6,977 bases of DNA from Acidobacteriota bacterium (GCA_022571615.1 JACZXM010000154.1:1-6977); one strand, 5' to 3'. Shown: positions 1 through 6,719, numbered from the stretch's first letter. The notes: generated by a model from the sequence alone, not told the origin. A program made the numbers and translations.

Positions 1-1
1 T

Positions 2-106
2 ACGGCGGCAGCGCTTGGCGTATCCGTGCGCACGATCTACAAGTGGCTGCGCCGATACCGTGAAGAAGGCGAAGCGGGATTGCTCGATCGGAGCTCTCGT
101 GCGCTT
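2..106 (+). pseudogene. IS481-like transposase N-terminal HTH fragment
   Basis: The frame beginning at base 2 reads TAAALGVSVRTIYKWLRRYR and continues EEGEAGLLDRSSR. This is the typical helix-turn-helix region of IS481-family transposases, in which 'VS.RT.YKWL.RY..EG..GL.DRSSRP' is the hallmark. The match stops after DRSSR, near base 100: the expected proline- and histidine-rich continuation, the linker and the DDE catalytic domain are all missing. The frame stays open to 313 but then runs antisense to the BlaI-like remnant, so that part is not coding. The N-terminal end lies beyond the left edge of the window. No terminal inverted repeat is visible. I infer a broken insertion-sequence remnant; a stand-alone HTH protein is less likely because the similarity ends abruptly. 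Confidence 0.6.
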
Positions 107-122
107 CGGGGGTCCGGAGCAG

Positions 123-144
123 CGATCCTAGGAAGGTCGGATCG
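123..144. repeat. Inverted repeat just beyond the BlaI-like stop codon
   Basis: CGATCC (123-128) and GGATCG (139-144) are perfect reverse complements separated by 10 bases. The repeat ends one base before the stop codon of the - strand BlaI-like remnant (146-148). It could be a weak terminator stem for that gene, but no T-run follows on the - strand and the loop is long, so its function is uncertain. It also lies in the junction between the IS481-like fragment and the repressor remnant. Confidence 0.3.
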
Positions 145-145
145 G

Positions 146-478
146 TCATCGGTCGTGTCCCTTCGGCTTCATTCCCCGGGCACGTTCGATCACCCGGGCG
201 ATCTCCCCGAGCTCGGCCTCGGTCAGGCGGTCGTTGTGGGCGTCGACCATGCCGGCCACGGCTTCGCTGATCGATCCTCCGAAGAAGACGTCGACCAGCC
301 GTTCGACGGCTGACTGCTTTGCCGCGTCGCGCGAGATTCGAGGCACGTAGCGGTACTTCATTCCCTTCTCGCGATGCGCGGCGTATCCCTTGTTCTCGAG
401 CTTGACGAGCATGGCGCGGGCGGCGGAGTAGCTCGGAGGATCGGGTAGGCGAGAGCGTACGTCCTCGGCGGCCGAAGT
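146..478 (-). pseudogene. BlaI/MecI/CopY-family repressor, 5'-truncated remnant
   Basis: On the - strand the frame reads SAAEDVRSRLPDPPSYSAAR, then AMLVKLENKGYAAHREKGMK, then YRYVPRISRDAAKQSAVERL and VDVFFGGS. This is the winged-helix recognition helix, wing and dimerisation region of BlaI-type repressors, which usually pair with an M56 membrane peptidase (BlaR/MecR). The C-terminal end looks complete and stops at 146-148. The N-terminal part, roughly the first 25-30 residues holding helix 1 and the start of helix 2, is absent. Upstream the frame meets a stop at 521-523 with no ATG, GTG or TTG between that stop and Met at 410-412. Translation from that ATG would give 88 residues starting inside the recognition-helix region, so DNA binding is unlikely. 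No M56 partner is present in the window. I call it a pseudogene; a short expressed dimerisation-only protein cannot be excluded. Confidence 0.72.
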
Positions 479-484
479 GGATGA

Positions 485-514
485 CCGATACCTACCAGCG
501 CCGGTAGGCGTCGG
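485..514. terminator. Imperfect 12-bp hairpin downstream of the tricorn-like peptidase gene
   Basis: The outer arms CCGA (485-488) and TCGG (511-514) and inner arms CCTACC (491-496) and GGTAGG (503-508) pair around the 6-base loop AGCGCC. A two-base interval separates outer from inner arms; one pair there can be a G-T wobble. The stem starts 18 bases beyond the peptidase stop codon and lies before the BlaI-like remnant, in the right place to end the peptidase transcript. There is no T-run on either side, so it is not a classic intrinsic terminator. It may instead be a Rho-linked or transcript-stabilising stem. Confidence 0.45.
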
Positions 515-532
515 TCTCCCTCATAGTTACTA

Positions 533-3500
533 CTACTGCTGTTGGCGGGGATACCGGAACGCCAGGTCGGGATAGGCCGGTGCCTTTGGAATCGCGCGCG
601 GGTCCTCGGCGATCTTCCGCAACAGGTACTCGATAGCAGTGTCGAGTTGCGCATCCTCACCATTGAAGGTCGCGTGCGGCAGGTTGATCACTTCGATGTC
701 GGGCACCACACCCCACTGCTCGATCAGCCATTCACCCTCCGGGCCGTAGACGCCCATCATCGGGGCGCGGGCCAGGCCGCCGTCGCTGAGGCGATTCACC
801 GACGAGAGCCAGATCTCGCCGCCCCACGTGCGGGCACCAATCACCGGGCCCATACCCAGGCGACGGAATCCTTCGGCAAAGGCCTCACCGTCCGACGCGG
901 TGTTCTCATCGACCAGCACCACCATGTGGCCGCGGAAGGCGTATTGCATGTTCCACGTCGGCCGACCGACCCGAGTCTTCCAGTAGAACCAGGCTGGCCG
1001 CATCAGCTTCTCGAGGATAACGCTGTCGATGTTGCCGCCGCGGTTGCGTCGCACGTCGACGATCAAGCCCGGCCGATCGTGAACCGGGTAGAACTGCCGA
1101 TACCAGGCGTTGATGTCGTTGGATCCCATCGCGCGCAGATGGACATAGCCGATCTGGCCGGCGGCCGCCTCTTCGACCTCCAGCCGCCGCGAGTACTCCC
1201 AATCGCTGTAGCGCAGGTTCAGCTCGTTGGCGACGGGCACGACGATGACGTCGCGGCCAACGCCGCCAACGCCCGATCGCACCCGCAGCAGCACCTGCCT
1301 GGCTTGCTGGTTGCGGAGCAACGCGCCGATGTGCCCCACCGACAGCGTGGCGACGCCGTTAACCGCCTCGATGACGTCACCGCTGGCGATGCCCAGGTCT
1401 GGGTCTGCCAGGGGTGACATCTCATCCGGGTAGTCCGGGTCGCCCTGGTAGATCTGGTCGATTCGGTACCCCCCAGCGTCGGGGTCCCGGAACAGGCGGG
1501 CGCCGAGGCTGGCAACCACGACGTCGTCCTCGCCCTCGCGTATGTCGCCGCCGCGCACGCTGGTGTGCAGCGCCGACAATTCGCCGATCACGCGGCCGAT
1601 GAGGTGGTTGAGCTCGGCCCGCGTCGTCACCCGATCGACGAGCTCGAGGTACTTCTCCAACACCACGTCCCAGGCAAGGCCGTGCATACCCGGGTCGTAG
1701 AAATAGTCGCGTTCGAGGCGCCACGCGTCGATGAAGATCTGCCGCCAGTCGGCCGCGACATCGATCGAGAACGTCCAACCACTGAGGTCCACCTTGCTCT
1801 TGGCAAGACTGCTACTTGCACTATCCGGCTTGGCATCGATGACGTAGATATCGCTGCCGCGTCGCACCATCAGTTTCTTGCCGTTGGCCGACAGCTCGTA
1901 ACCGCCAATGTCCTCGAGGACTCGCTCGGGCTCAGGATCGTCATTGCCGATCGCCATGCCCATCAGATGCCCGCTGGAGCTGCCAAACTCGCGCGCTCGC
2001 CAGAACAAGGCGTCTTTGGTCACCGACAGGGCGGCGTAGTTGCCGGGCTCGACCGGCACTTCCTTGACCCGCCGCGCGATGCCGCCGAGGTCGACGGCCA
2101 TGCCGCCCTCGCCTGAGTCTTCAGTCTCGTCATCGCTGTCTGCCGAGTCCGTCACCGAGTCGTCGTCGGCCTCGAGCGCCCGGCTGATTTCGTCATCTGG
2201 TGTGAACGGCGAGCGCAGGCCGGCCTGCATGGAGATCTGGTAGATCTTCATCGTGCGATCGAAGTAGGGCTCAGGAGCACGTGGCCCCCATGGGCTACCG
2301 ACCGAAGTGCGCAGGTTGCGATCCGAGAGGAAGTACAACCAGTCGCCGTCGGGGCTGAAGGCCGGGCTGATGCTGTTCACCCGATCCGAGGTCAGCGCGG
2401 TGCGGGCCTCGGTCTCCACCTCGTAAAGCCAGAGCTGCACGTAGGTGTTCATCGCCGCCTGCGCGTAGGTCAGCCAACCACTGTCGGGTGACCAGGCAAC
2501 GTCGAAGATCCCTTCGCGGTTCGTCGACACCAGCCGCTGCTGACCCGTGCCTACCTGCAGCAGCCACAGATCGTTGTTGTTGTCGAGATACACCACCCAC
2601 CTGCCATCCGGCGACGGCGTCCCCTGGAAGCGCAGGACTGCACCGTCATCGGTGATCGGCGTCTCATCGCCGACGCCGTTGGCGGGGATGGTGGCGAACT
2701 CGAGTTCGCCAGTCGCGTCCGTGAGCCCGAGCAACGTGTCGCCATCGGGCATGAACACAACGTCGCGATAGCGCACGCCTTCGCGGCGCGAGGCGCGAAC
2801 CAGTCGCCCCGAGCCGGCGGGCGCCACGAACACACGGCCGCGCGAGGTCAGCACGATGCTCTCGCCGTCCGGGTGAATGTGGGCTGAGCTCAAGTAGTCC
2901 ATCGGCTCGGTGACCCACTTCTCGCGCAACTGATCGAAGTCGGAAGCGAGACTGATCGGCACCAGCGCATACGAATCGGCGGCGATGTCGTAGGTCCAGA
3001 TGTCAGCACCGACCTGGTAGGCGATGTGCCCTTGCGAGAGCGATGCTTCCTTTGCGTCCCAGCCACTATGCTGCGTGTGCTGCTGCAGATCGCCGCCGAA
3101 CTCGTCCATCGACCAGATGTTCATCGTGCCGTCGCGAGGAGTCACGAAGTACACGCGGTCGTTCCACCACATCGGCGTGTGGCTCTCGCCATCGTAGTCC
3201 TCGGTGAGCGGCTCCGCCTCCGCCGAACCGGCCTCATACTTCCAGATCTTGCGCGCGGTTCCGCCCTTGTAGCGCTTGGTCACGTTGCCGTGGAATCCCG
3301 GGCGAACGAAGAAGAGGGTTGCGCCATCATCGTTATACGCGGCCTCGCTGGCGTCAGCCAGCGGCACGATGCTGCGCGTGTTGGCGGCCAGGTCGAGTTC
3401 GACCAACTGGCGCTTCGGCAACGTGGAATAGCCAGCTGTGGCGTAGACGAGTTCCCCGGCCGGAGTCCACCCGACCGGTGTCGAGGCGTCAGCCTCATAG

Positions 3501-3808
3501 GTCTGCCGCATCGGCAGTCCTCCCGCCAGCGGCATCGTGTACACCTCGGCCACGCCCTCGTAGTTGCCGCGATAAGCGAGCGTGCGACCGTCCGGCGAGA
3601 TCGTCGGGTGACTTTCTTCCCCCGCGTGGGTAGTCAGACGCTGCGCGAGCCCTCCATTCCGGGACACCTTCCACAGGTCACCTTCGGCAGCGAACACCAA
3701 CGTGTCGCCATGCAGCGTCGGATAGCGGTAGTACCCCTGCCTGCCCTGTTGCGACCAGGCAGCGGATGAGAACAACAACACGGCAACGACTGCGAGCATG
3801 CGACGCAT
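533..3808 (-). CDS. Exported tricorn-like S41 serine peptidase (beta-propellers, PDZ, TSP core)
   Basis: This 1091-residue protein resembles tricorn protease homologues, which trim oligopeptides. The ATG at 3808 is chosen because AAGGAG sits 6 bases before it and the product opens with a signal peptide (MRRMLAVVAVLLFSSAAWSQ), so it probably acts in the periplasm or outside. An alternative ATG at 3823 overlaps that ribosome site. Residues about 25-300 and 305-660 carry PD40/TolB-like propeller repeats (TISPDGRTLAY, AWSPDSGWLTY, AFSPDGDWLYFLSDR). An acidic low-complexity stretch (about 545-566) interrupts the second propeller. Residues about 685-760 start the core, with His748 in SALHTSV. A PDZ domain follows (about 795-860, SGDVIEAVNG). 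The catalytic half holds DVRRNRGGNIDS (918-929), nucleophile Ser972 in ENTASDGEAF, and Glu1030 in LIEQWGVVPDIEV. These match Thermoplasma tricorn His746, Ser965 and Glu1023 in order and nearly in number. The residue before His748 is Leu, where tricorn has Ser745. Length is usual for the family. The gene ends in TAG TAG TAA. Confidence 0.93.
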   Translation of the reverse strand: MRRMLAVVAVLLFSSAAWSQQGRQGYYRYPTLHGDTLVFAAEGDLWKVSRNGGLAQRLTTHAGEESHPTISPDGRTLAYRGNYEGVAEVYTMPLAGGLPMRQTYEADASTPVGWTPAGELVYATAGYSTLPKRQLVELDLAANTRSIVPLADASEAAYNDDGATLFFVRPGFHGNVTKRYKGGTARKIWKYEAGSAEAEPLTEDYDGESHTPMWWNDRVYFVTPRDGTMNIWSMDEFGGDLQQHTQHSGWDAKEASLSQGHIAYQVGADIWTYDIAADSYALVPISLASDFDQLREKWVTEPMDYLSSAHIHPDGESIVLTSRGRVFVAPAGSGRLVRASRREGVRYRDVVFMPDGDTLLGLTDATGELEFATIPANGVGDETPITDDGAVLRFQGTPSPDGRWVVYLDNNNDLWLLQVGTGQQRLVSTNREGIFDVAWSPDSGWLTYAQAAMNTYVQLWLYEVETEARTALTSDRVNSISPAFSPDGDWLYFLSDRNLRTSVGSPWGPRAPEPYFDRTMKIYQISMQAGLRSPFTPDDEISRALEADDDSVTDSADSDDETEDSGEGGMAVDLGGIARRVKEVPVEPGNYAALSVTKDALFWRAREFGSSSGHLMGMAIGNDDPEPERVLEDIGGYELSANGKKLMVRRGSDIYVIDAKPDSASSSLAKSKVDLSGWTFSIDVAADWRQIFIDAWRLERDYFYDPGMHGLAWDVVLEKYLELVDRVTTRAELNHLIGRVIGELSALHTSVRGGDIREGEDDVVVASLGARLFRDPDAGGYRIDQIYQGDPDYPDEMSPLADPDLGIASGDVIEAVNGVATLSVGHIGALLRNQQARQVLLRVRSGVGGVGRDVIVVPVANELNLRYSDWEYSRRLEVEEAAAGQIGYVHLRAMGSNDINAWYRQFYPVHDRPGLIVDVRRNRGGNIDSVILEKLMRPAWFYWKTRVGRPTWNMQYAFRGHMVVLVDENTASDGEAFAEGFRRLGMGPVIGARTWGGEIWLSSVNRLSDGGLARAPMMGVYGPEGEWLIEQWGVVPDIEVINLPHATFNGEDAQLDTAIEYLLRKIAEDPRAIPKAPAYPDLAFRYPRQQQ
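3736..3808 (-). other. Signal peptide region of the tricorn-like peptidase
   Basis: The first residues are a positively charged start (MRRM), a hydrophobic core (LAVVAVLLFSSA) and a small-residue end (AAWSQ) before QQGRQG. This is a classic type I (Sec) signal peptide, with likely cleavage near residue 19 after AWS or AWSQ. No lipobox cysteine is present, so the product is predicted to be soluble after export and not a lipoprotein. Confidence 0.75.
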
Positions 3809-3819
3809 GGTGAACTCCT

Positions 3820-4140
3820 TCATTGAGCCCCTGAATACCAGGCCGACATCACGTCGGCCGCCAGCTTGTCTTGCGGTGTAAATCCGATGTCCCCCTGTCC
3901 GCCAACGGCTGAGCGCCCACGGAACCACTTCCACCAATAGGCACCAGCTACGCAATCCTGGTGCCAGAACGTGCGGAAGAAAGCCTCGTAGAGGAGCTGC
4001 TGCAAGAGTGCGTCAAAGCCAGTGTCACCGTCACGCTCGGGCCATTCCCACGGGCGATCGGCGGCCTCATGCCGGAGGAGGACCCTGATCGAGGTGGCAA
4101 GCATACGCGCGATGCCCACCGGAGTGCCAATCTGCGCCAA
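3820..4140 (-). pseudogene. C-terminal fragment of a GH113-like glycoside hydrolase
   Basis: The C-terminal stretch reads HEAADRPWEWPERDGD, then YEAFFRTFWHQDCVAGAYWW, KWFRG and later GFTPQDKLAADVMSAWY. This resembles the last strand and helices of GH113-type (beta-mannanase-like) TIM-barrel hydrolases, where '(Y)EA.(F)..FW....AG.YWWKW....FTPQ.KPA..V...WY' is characteristic. Recognisable similarity begins near base 4071. Upstream the frame is open only to 4182 and has just a TTG (4140) as a possible start. It does not show the expected 'TE.GYRS' strand with the second catalytic glutamate, nor the first. The fragment therefore cannot be an active enzyme. Its TGA (3820-3822) overlaps an ATG of the peptidase frame as ATGA and lies 11 bases before the preferred peptidase start. 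I infer a 5'-truncated gene; I saw no continuation of the barrel in the other - strand frames. Confidence 0.6.
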
Positions 4141-4220
4141 CGCGGGGCCACAGACGCAGCCGCCACGGACTGAACTGGCTCAGGTTGCGCCGGACTTCCA
4201 CCTATCGGAGCCGGTGCTCC

Positions 4221-4249
4221 TTGGCAGTCTAGCGATCTGCCACTACCCT
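4221..4249 (+). promoter_or_regulatory. Candidate sigma70 promoter for the 105-residue protein gene
   Basis: TTGGCA (4221-4226) and TACCCT (4244-4249) are separated by exactly 17 bases. The -35 box differs from TTGACA at one position, and the -10 box keeps the key T, A and final T. Transcription would start near 4256, leaving a leader of about 60 bases before the ATG at 4315. The site lies in the 132-base gap after the GH113-like remnant, pointing into the + strand gene. No operator or riboswitch was seen. Confidence 0.4.
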
Positions 4250-4314
4250 TAGCGGTCGTGCAAGCAGGTACGTCGGATTCGTGGCCCAACGAAAGCTCTG
4301 GAAAAGGAGAATCC

Positions 4315-4632
4315 ATGTTCTATCGAGTCACCGCACGTTTCAAAACTGAGACTGCTGCCGAGTACCTCAGGAAGCTCACTGACGGCACCATTCAAAGCCA
4401 GCCGCCCGACGGTCGGGAGATCGTCGGTGCGATGAATCGAGCGGTGCTGACGGAGGAGGGCAACGTCTCCTGGAGCGAGGTCTGCTACTGCCAGACACCG
4501 CTTGCTCACGAACGAGCAACGGTTTTCGACGAGCATTTTGAGGACCTGGAGACTGAAGAAATCGGAGGCCATCAAGACTACGAAGGCCGCTCGTTCATGG
4601 AGTACCTTGCGGAGCTTGTCGAAGCACGCTGA
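4315..4632 (+). CDS. Conserved-looking protein of unknown function (105 aa)
   Basis: The start at 4315 is preceded by AAGGAG at 5 bases, a strong ribosome site; the frame is open upstream to 4258 without another good start. The 105-residue product has no signal peptide or membrane segment and should be cytoplasmic. It begins MFYRVTARFKTETAAEYLRK, which suggests a beta strand followed by an amphipathic helix. A WSEVCYCQTPLAHERATVFD segment follows, with Cys57 and Cys59 as a CxC pair and His65-Glu66-Arg67 close behind. The second half is rich in Glu and Asp (DEHFEDLETEEIGG) and ends in an amphipathic helix (SFMEYLAELVEAR). The look is of a small stand-alone protein that I recognise only as hypothetical. 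I cannot assign a function. It appears to be a single-gene unit, with its own candidate promoter and a 113-base gap before the symporter operon. Confidence 0.82.
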   Translation: MFYRVTARFKTETAAEYLRKLTDGTIQSQPPDGREIVGAMNRAVLTEEGNVSWSEVCYCQTPLAHERATVFDEHFEDLETEEIGGHQDYEGRSFMEYLAELVEAR

Positions 4633-4666
4633 CCGGCGTGGAAGACGGTTGCTGACCTGGGGTGCC

Positions 4667-4680
4667 GCTCTCGGGAGAGC
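4667..4680. repeat. Perfect inverted repeat just upstream of the symporter -10 box
   Basis: GCTCTC (4667-4672), GG, GAGAGC (4675-4680) form a perfect palindrome with a 2-base centre. It ends three bases before the candidate -10 hexamer at 4684, so it fills the space where RNA polymerase would bind between -35 and -10. It may be an operator for a dimeric regulator of the symporter operon. It could also be a weak stem ending the preceding gene, but only ATTT follows and no real T-run is present. Confidence 0.35.
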
Positions 4681-4689
4681 TGCTACATT
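4681..4689 (+). promoter_or_regulatory. Candidate extended -10 promoter of the symporter operon
   Basis: TGCTACATT matches the extended -10 pattern TGnTAnnnT, with hexamer TACATT at 4684-4689. No -35 box is visible 16-18 bases upstream, as expected for an extended -10 promoter that may need an activator. Transcription would begin near 4696, about 50 bases before the GTG start at 4746. Confidence 0.4.
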
Positions 4690-4745
4690 TGGGCGCCCCC
4701 ACGTCCGGATATTCGACGTTAATCGCCTGCAGAGGGGGAAACGGA

Positions 4746-5003
4746 GTGAGCAAGAACAAGCGTGACATTGCCGCCTACTGGCGAGCCAATCTCCGCCTCA
4801 TGGCCAAGCTCCTGGCCGTCTGGTTCGTGACCTCGTACGGACTGGGGATCCTCTTCGTCGAGTCCCTCAACCGATTCAACCTGGGTGGCTTTCCCCTCGG
4901 CTTCTGGTTCGCCCAGCAGGGATCGATCTACGTCTTCGTGGTCCTGATCCTGATCTACGCCCGACGCATGGACCAACTCGACAAAGAGCATGGCGTCGAC
5001 TGA
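4746..5003 (+). CDS. Sodium:solute symporter small subunit (DUF4212)
   Basis: This 85-residue protein matches the DUF4212 / TIGR03647 type: the basic start (KRDIAAYWRANLRLMAKLL), two membrane segments (about residues 19-40 and 53-71) joined by FNLGGFPLGFWFAQQGS, and a charged tail (YARRMDQLDKEHG). The family is the small partner of VC_2705-type SSS symporters and is thought to be needed for function or assembly of the large subunit; its exact role is not established. The GTG at 4746 is preferred because AGAGGGGG lies about 7 bases before it and the family homology starts there; an in-frame GTG at 4662 lies upstream of the candidate promoter. The large-subunit gene begins 12 bases after this stop. 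Confidence 0.92.
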   Translation: MSKNKRDIAAYWRANLRLMAKLLAVWFVTSYGLGILFVESLNRFNLGGFPLGFWFAQQGSIYVFVVLILIYARRMDQLDKEHGVD

Positions 5004-5015
5004 GGCCGGGGCGCC

Positions 5016-6719
5016 ATGAGCGTTCAGACCTGGACCTTTATCGTCATTGGGGGCACCTTCGCCCTCTACATCGGCATCGCGCTTGCCACCCGCGTCAACA
5101 CCACCAGCGGATTCTACGTTGCCGGCCGCGGCGTACCGCCGATCGCCAACGGCATGGCGACCGCCGCCGACTGGATGAGCGCCGCGTCCTTCATCTCGAT
5201 GGCCGGGCTCATCTCGTTCATGGGCTACACCGGCACCATCTATCTGATGGGTTGGACCGGAGGCTACGTCCTCCTCGCTCTGCTTCTGGCGCCCTACCTT
5301 CGCAAGTACGGCAAGTTCACGACGTCGGAGTTCGTCGGCGATCGTTACTACTCGCAGACGGCGCGCGTCGTCGCCGCGAGCTGTACGCTCTTCATCTCGT
5401 TCACCTACATCGCCGGCCAGATGCGCGGCGTGGGCATCGTCTTCTCACGCTTTCTCGAGGTCGACGTCAGCACCGGCGTCATCATCGGCATGGCGCTGGT
5501 CTTCGTCTACGCCACCCTCGGCGGCATGCGCGGTATCACCTACACCCAGGTGGCGCAGTACTGCATCCTCATCGTCGCCTACCTGATTCCGGCGATCGCG
5601 GTCTCGTATCAGATGACCGGGAACCCCTTCCCGCAGCTTGGCTTCGGCGCCCGGTTCGTCGATGGCCCGAACGCGGGACTCTTCCTGCTCGAGACCATCG
5701 ACGTCCTGCATCGCGAGCTCGGCTTCCCGGAGTACACGGCCGCCTTCGTCCCCGGCAAGAAGGCGATGATCGACGTCTTCGCCATCACCCTGGCGCTGAT
5801 GGCGGGCACCGCCGGCCTACCCCACGTCCTGATTCGCTTCTACACCGTTCCCAATGCTCGTGCCGCCCGCTGGAGCGCCCTTTGGGCCCTCGTCTTCATC
5901 AGCATTCTCTACACGACGGCGCCGGCGGTTGCGACCTTCGCGCGGGTGAACATGATCGAGACCCTCAACGGCGTGCCCTATAGCGAGGCGCCCGAGTGGT
6001 TCAACAACTGGGAGACGACCGGTCTCATCTCGTTCGAGGACAAGAACGGCGATGGCGCCATCCTCTATAGCGGCGACGCGGCGACAAACGAGCTCACCAT
6101 TGATCCGGACATCATGGTGCTCGCCAATCCGGAGATCGCGCGCCTCCCCGCCTGGGTTGTCGCCCTGGTTGCGGCCGGAGCGCTGGCGGCCGCGCTATCG
6201 ACCGCAGCCGGTCTCCTGCTGGTGATCGCCTCAACGTTCTCCCACGACCTCGGCAAGTCGTTCCTGCTCCCCGGCCTGACCGAGGGTCGCGAGCTGCTGT
6301 TGGCACGGATCGCGGCCGGTGGCTCGGTCATCGTCGCCGGCTACTTCGGCATCTATCCGCCCGGTTTCGTCGCCCAGGTAGTAGCGTTCGCCTTCGGCCT
6401 TGCCGCCTCCAGCTTCTTCCCGATTCTGGTCCTCGGAGTGTTCTCGAAACGCACCACGAAGGAAGGCGCGATCGCCGGCATGATCGCCGGGATTCTGTTC
6501 ACCGCCAGCTACATTAACTACTTTCGCTTCATTCGCCCCGAGGCGGGCGCCGACGAGTGGCTCTTCGGGATCAGCCCGGAGGGAATCGGCGCGGTGGGCA
6601 TGTTGCTGAACTTCGCCTTGGCCCTGATCGTCAGCCGGTTCACTGCGCCGCCGCCCGAAGACGTGCAGCGCCTGGTCGAGGAGATCCGCCTGCCCGGCGA
6701 AGCCGATAATTCCATGTAG
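5016..6719 (+). CDS. Sodium:solute symporter large subunit, VC_2705 subfamily (acetate/carboxylate type)
   Basis: This 567-residue inner-membrane protein of the SSS family (related to ActP/YjcG) couples Na+ entry to uptake of a small solute, by analogy acetate or another short monocarboxylate; the substrate is inferred. About 13 hydrophobic segments are seen (roughly residues 5-25, 43-70, 74-95, 118-137, 150-170, 177-200, 252-268, 284-309, 379-406, 429-447, 449-475, 484-504, 521-541). Family landmarks are [20 protein letters not shown] (31-50) with ADWMSAASF following, [10 protein letters not shown] (131-140), the SSS signature-like [13 protein letters not shown] (169-181), [10 protein letters not shown] (267-276) and [14 protein letters not shown] (393-406), the last with Ser/Thr in a position typical for sodium binding. 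A long loop (about 310-378) contains the calcium-site-like DKNGDG (342-347), characteristic of the VC_2705 group. The ATG at 5016 follows the small subunit by 12 bases and has only a weak GC-rich ribosome site, so translational coupling is likely. Confidence 0.93.
   Translation: MSVQTWTFIVIGGTFALYIGIALATRVNTTSGFYVAGRGVPPIANGMATAADWMSAASFISMAGLISFMGYTGTIYLMGWTGGYVLLALLLAPYLRKYGKFTTSEFVGDRYYSQTARVVAASCTLFISFTYIAGQMRGVGIVFSRFLEVDVSTGVIIGMALVFVYATLGGMRGITYTQVAQYCILIVAYLIPAIAVSYQMTGNPFPQLGFGARFVDGPNAGLFLLETIDVLHRELGFPEYTAAFVPGKKAMIDVFAITLALMAGTAGLPHVLIRFYTVPNARAARWSALWALVFISILYTTAPAVATFARVNMIETLNGVPYSEAPEWFNNWETTGLISFEDKNGDGAILYSGDAATNELTIDPDIMVLANPEIARLPAWVVALVAAGALAAALSTAAGLLLVIASTFSHDLGKSFLLPGLTEGRELLLARIAAGGSVIVAGYFGIYPPGFVAQVVAFAFGLAASSFFPILVLGVFSKRTTKEGAIAGMIAGILFTASYINYFRFIRPEAGADEWLFGISPEGIGAVGMLLNFALALIVSRFTAPPPEDVQRLVEEIRLPGEADNSM

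Noticed and set aside
26..313. A 95-residue + strand open frame starting with the HTH motif
   Set aside because: Only the first 25 or so codons resemble a transposase; the rest is antisense to the BlaI-like remnant and has no recognisable content.
542..1417. Long + strand open frame opposite the peptidase
   Set aside because: It is antisense to the S41 catalytic core. High GC makes long shadow frames common, and its product is compositionally odd (rich in His, Arg and Ala) with no domain.
3026..3769. 247-codon + strand open frame
   Set aside because: It is antisense to the first propeller, which has clear PD40 repeats and a signal peptide; no ribosome site or domain on the + strand.
3821..3955. 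Upstream starts for the tricorn-like peptidase (up to 49 more residues)
   Set aside because: The extra residues run over the GH113-like tail in another frame and would bury the signal peptide; AAGGAG is correctly placed only for the ATG at 3808.
4100..4131. Possible - strand promoter TTGGCA with TATGCT inside the GH113-like remnant
   Set aside because: The spacing of 19 bases is too long for a confident sigma70 promoter, and no other support was found, although the peptidase gene must have a promoter somewhere upstream.
5252..5983. 243-codon + strand open frame inside the symporter gene
   Set aside because: It is a frame-shifted shadow of the SSS coding sequence, giving an Arg/His-rich product without structure.
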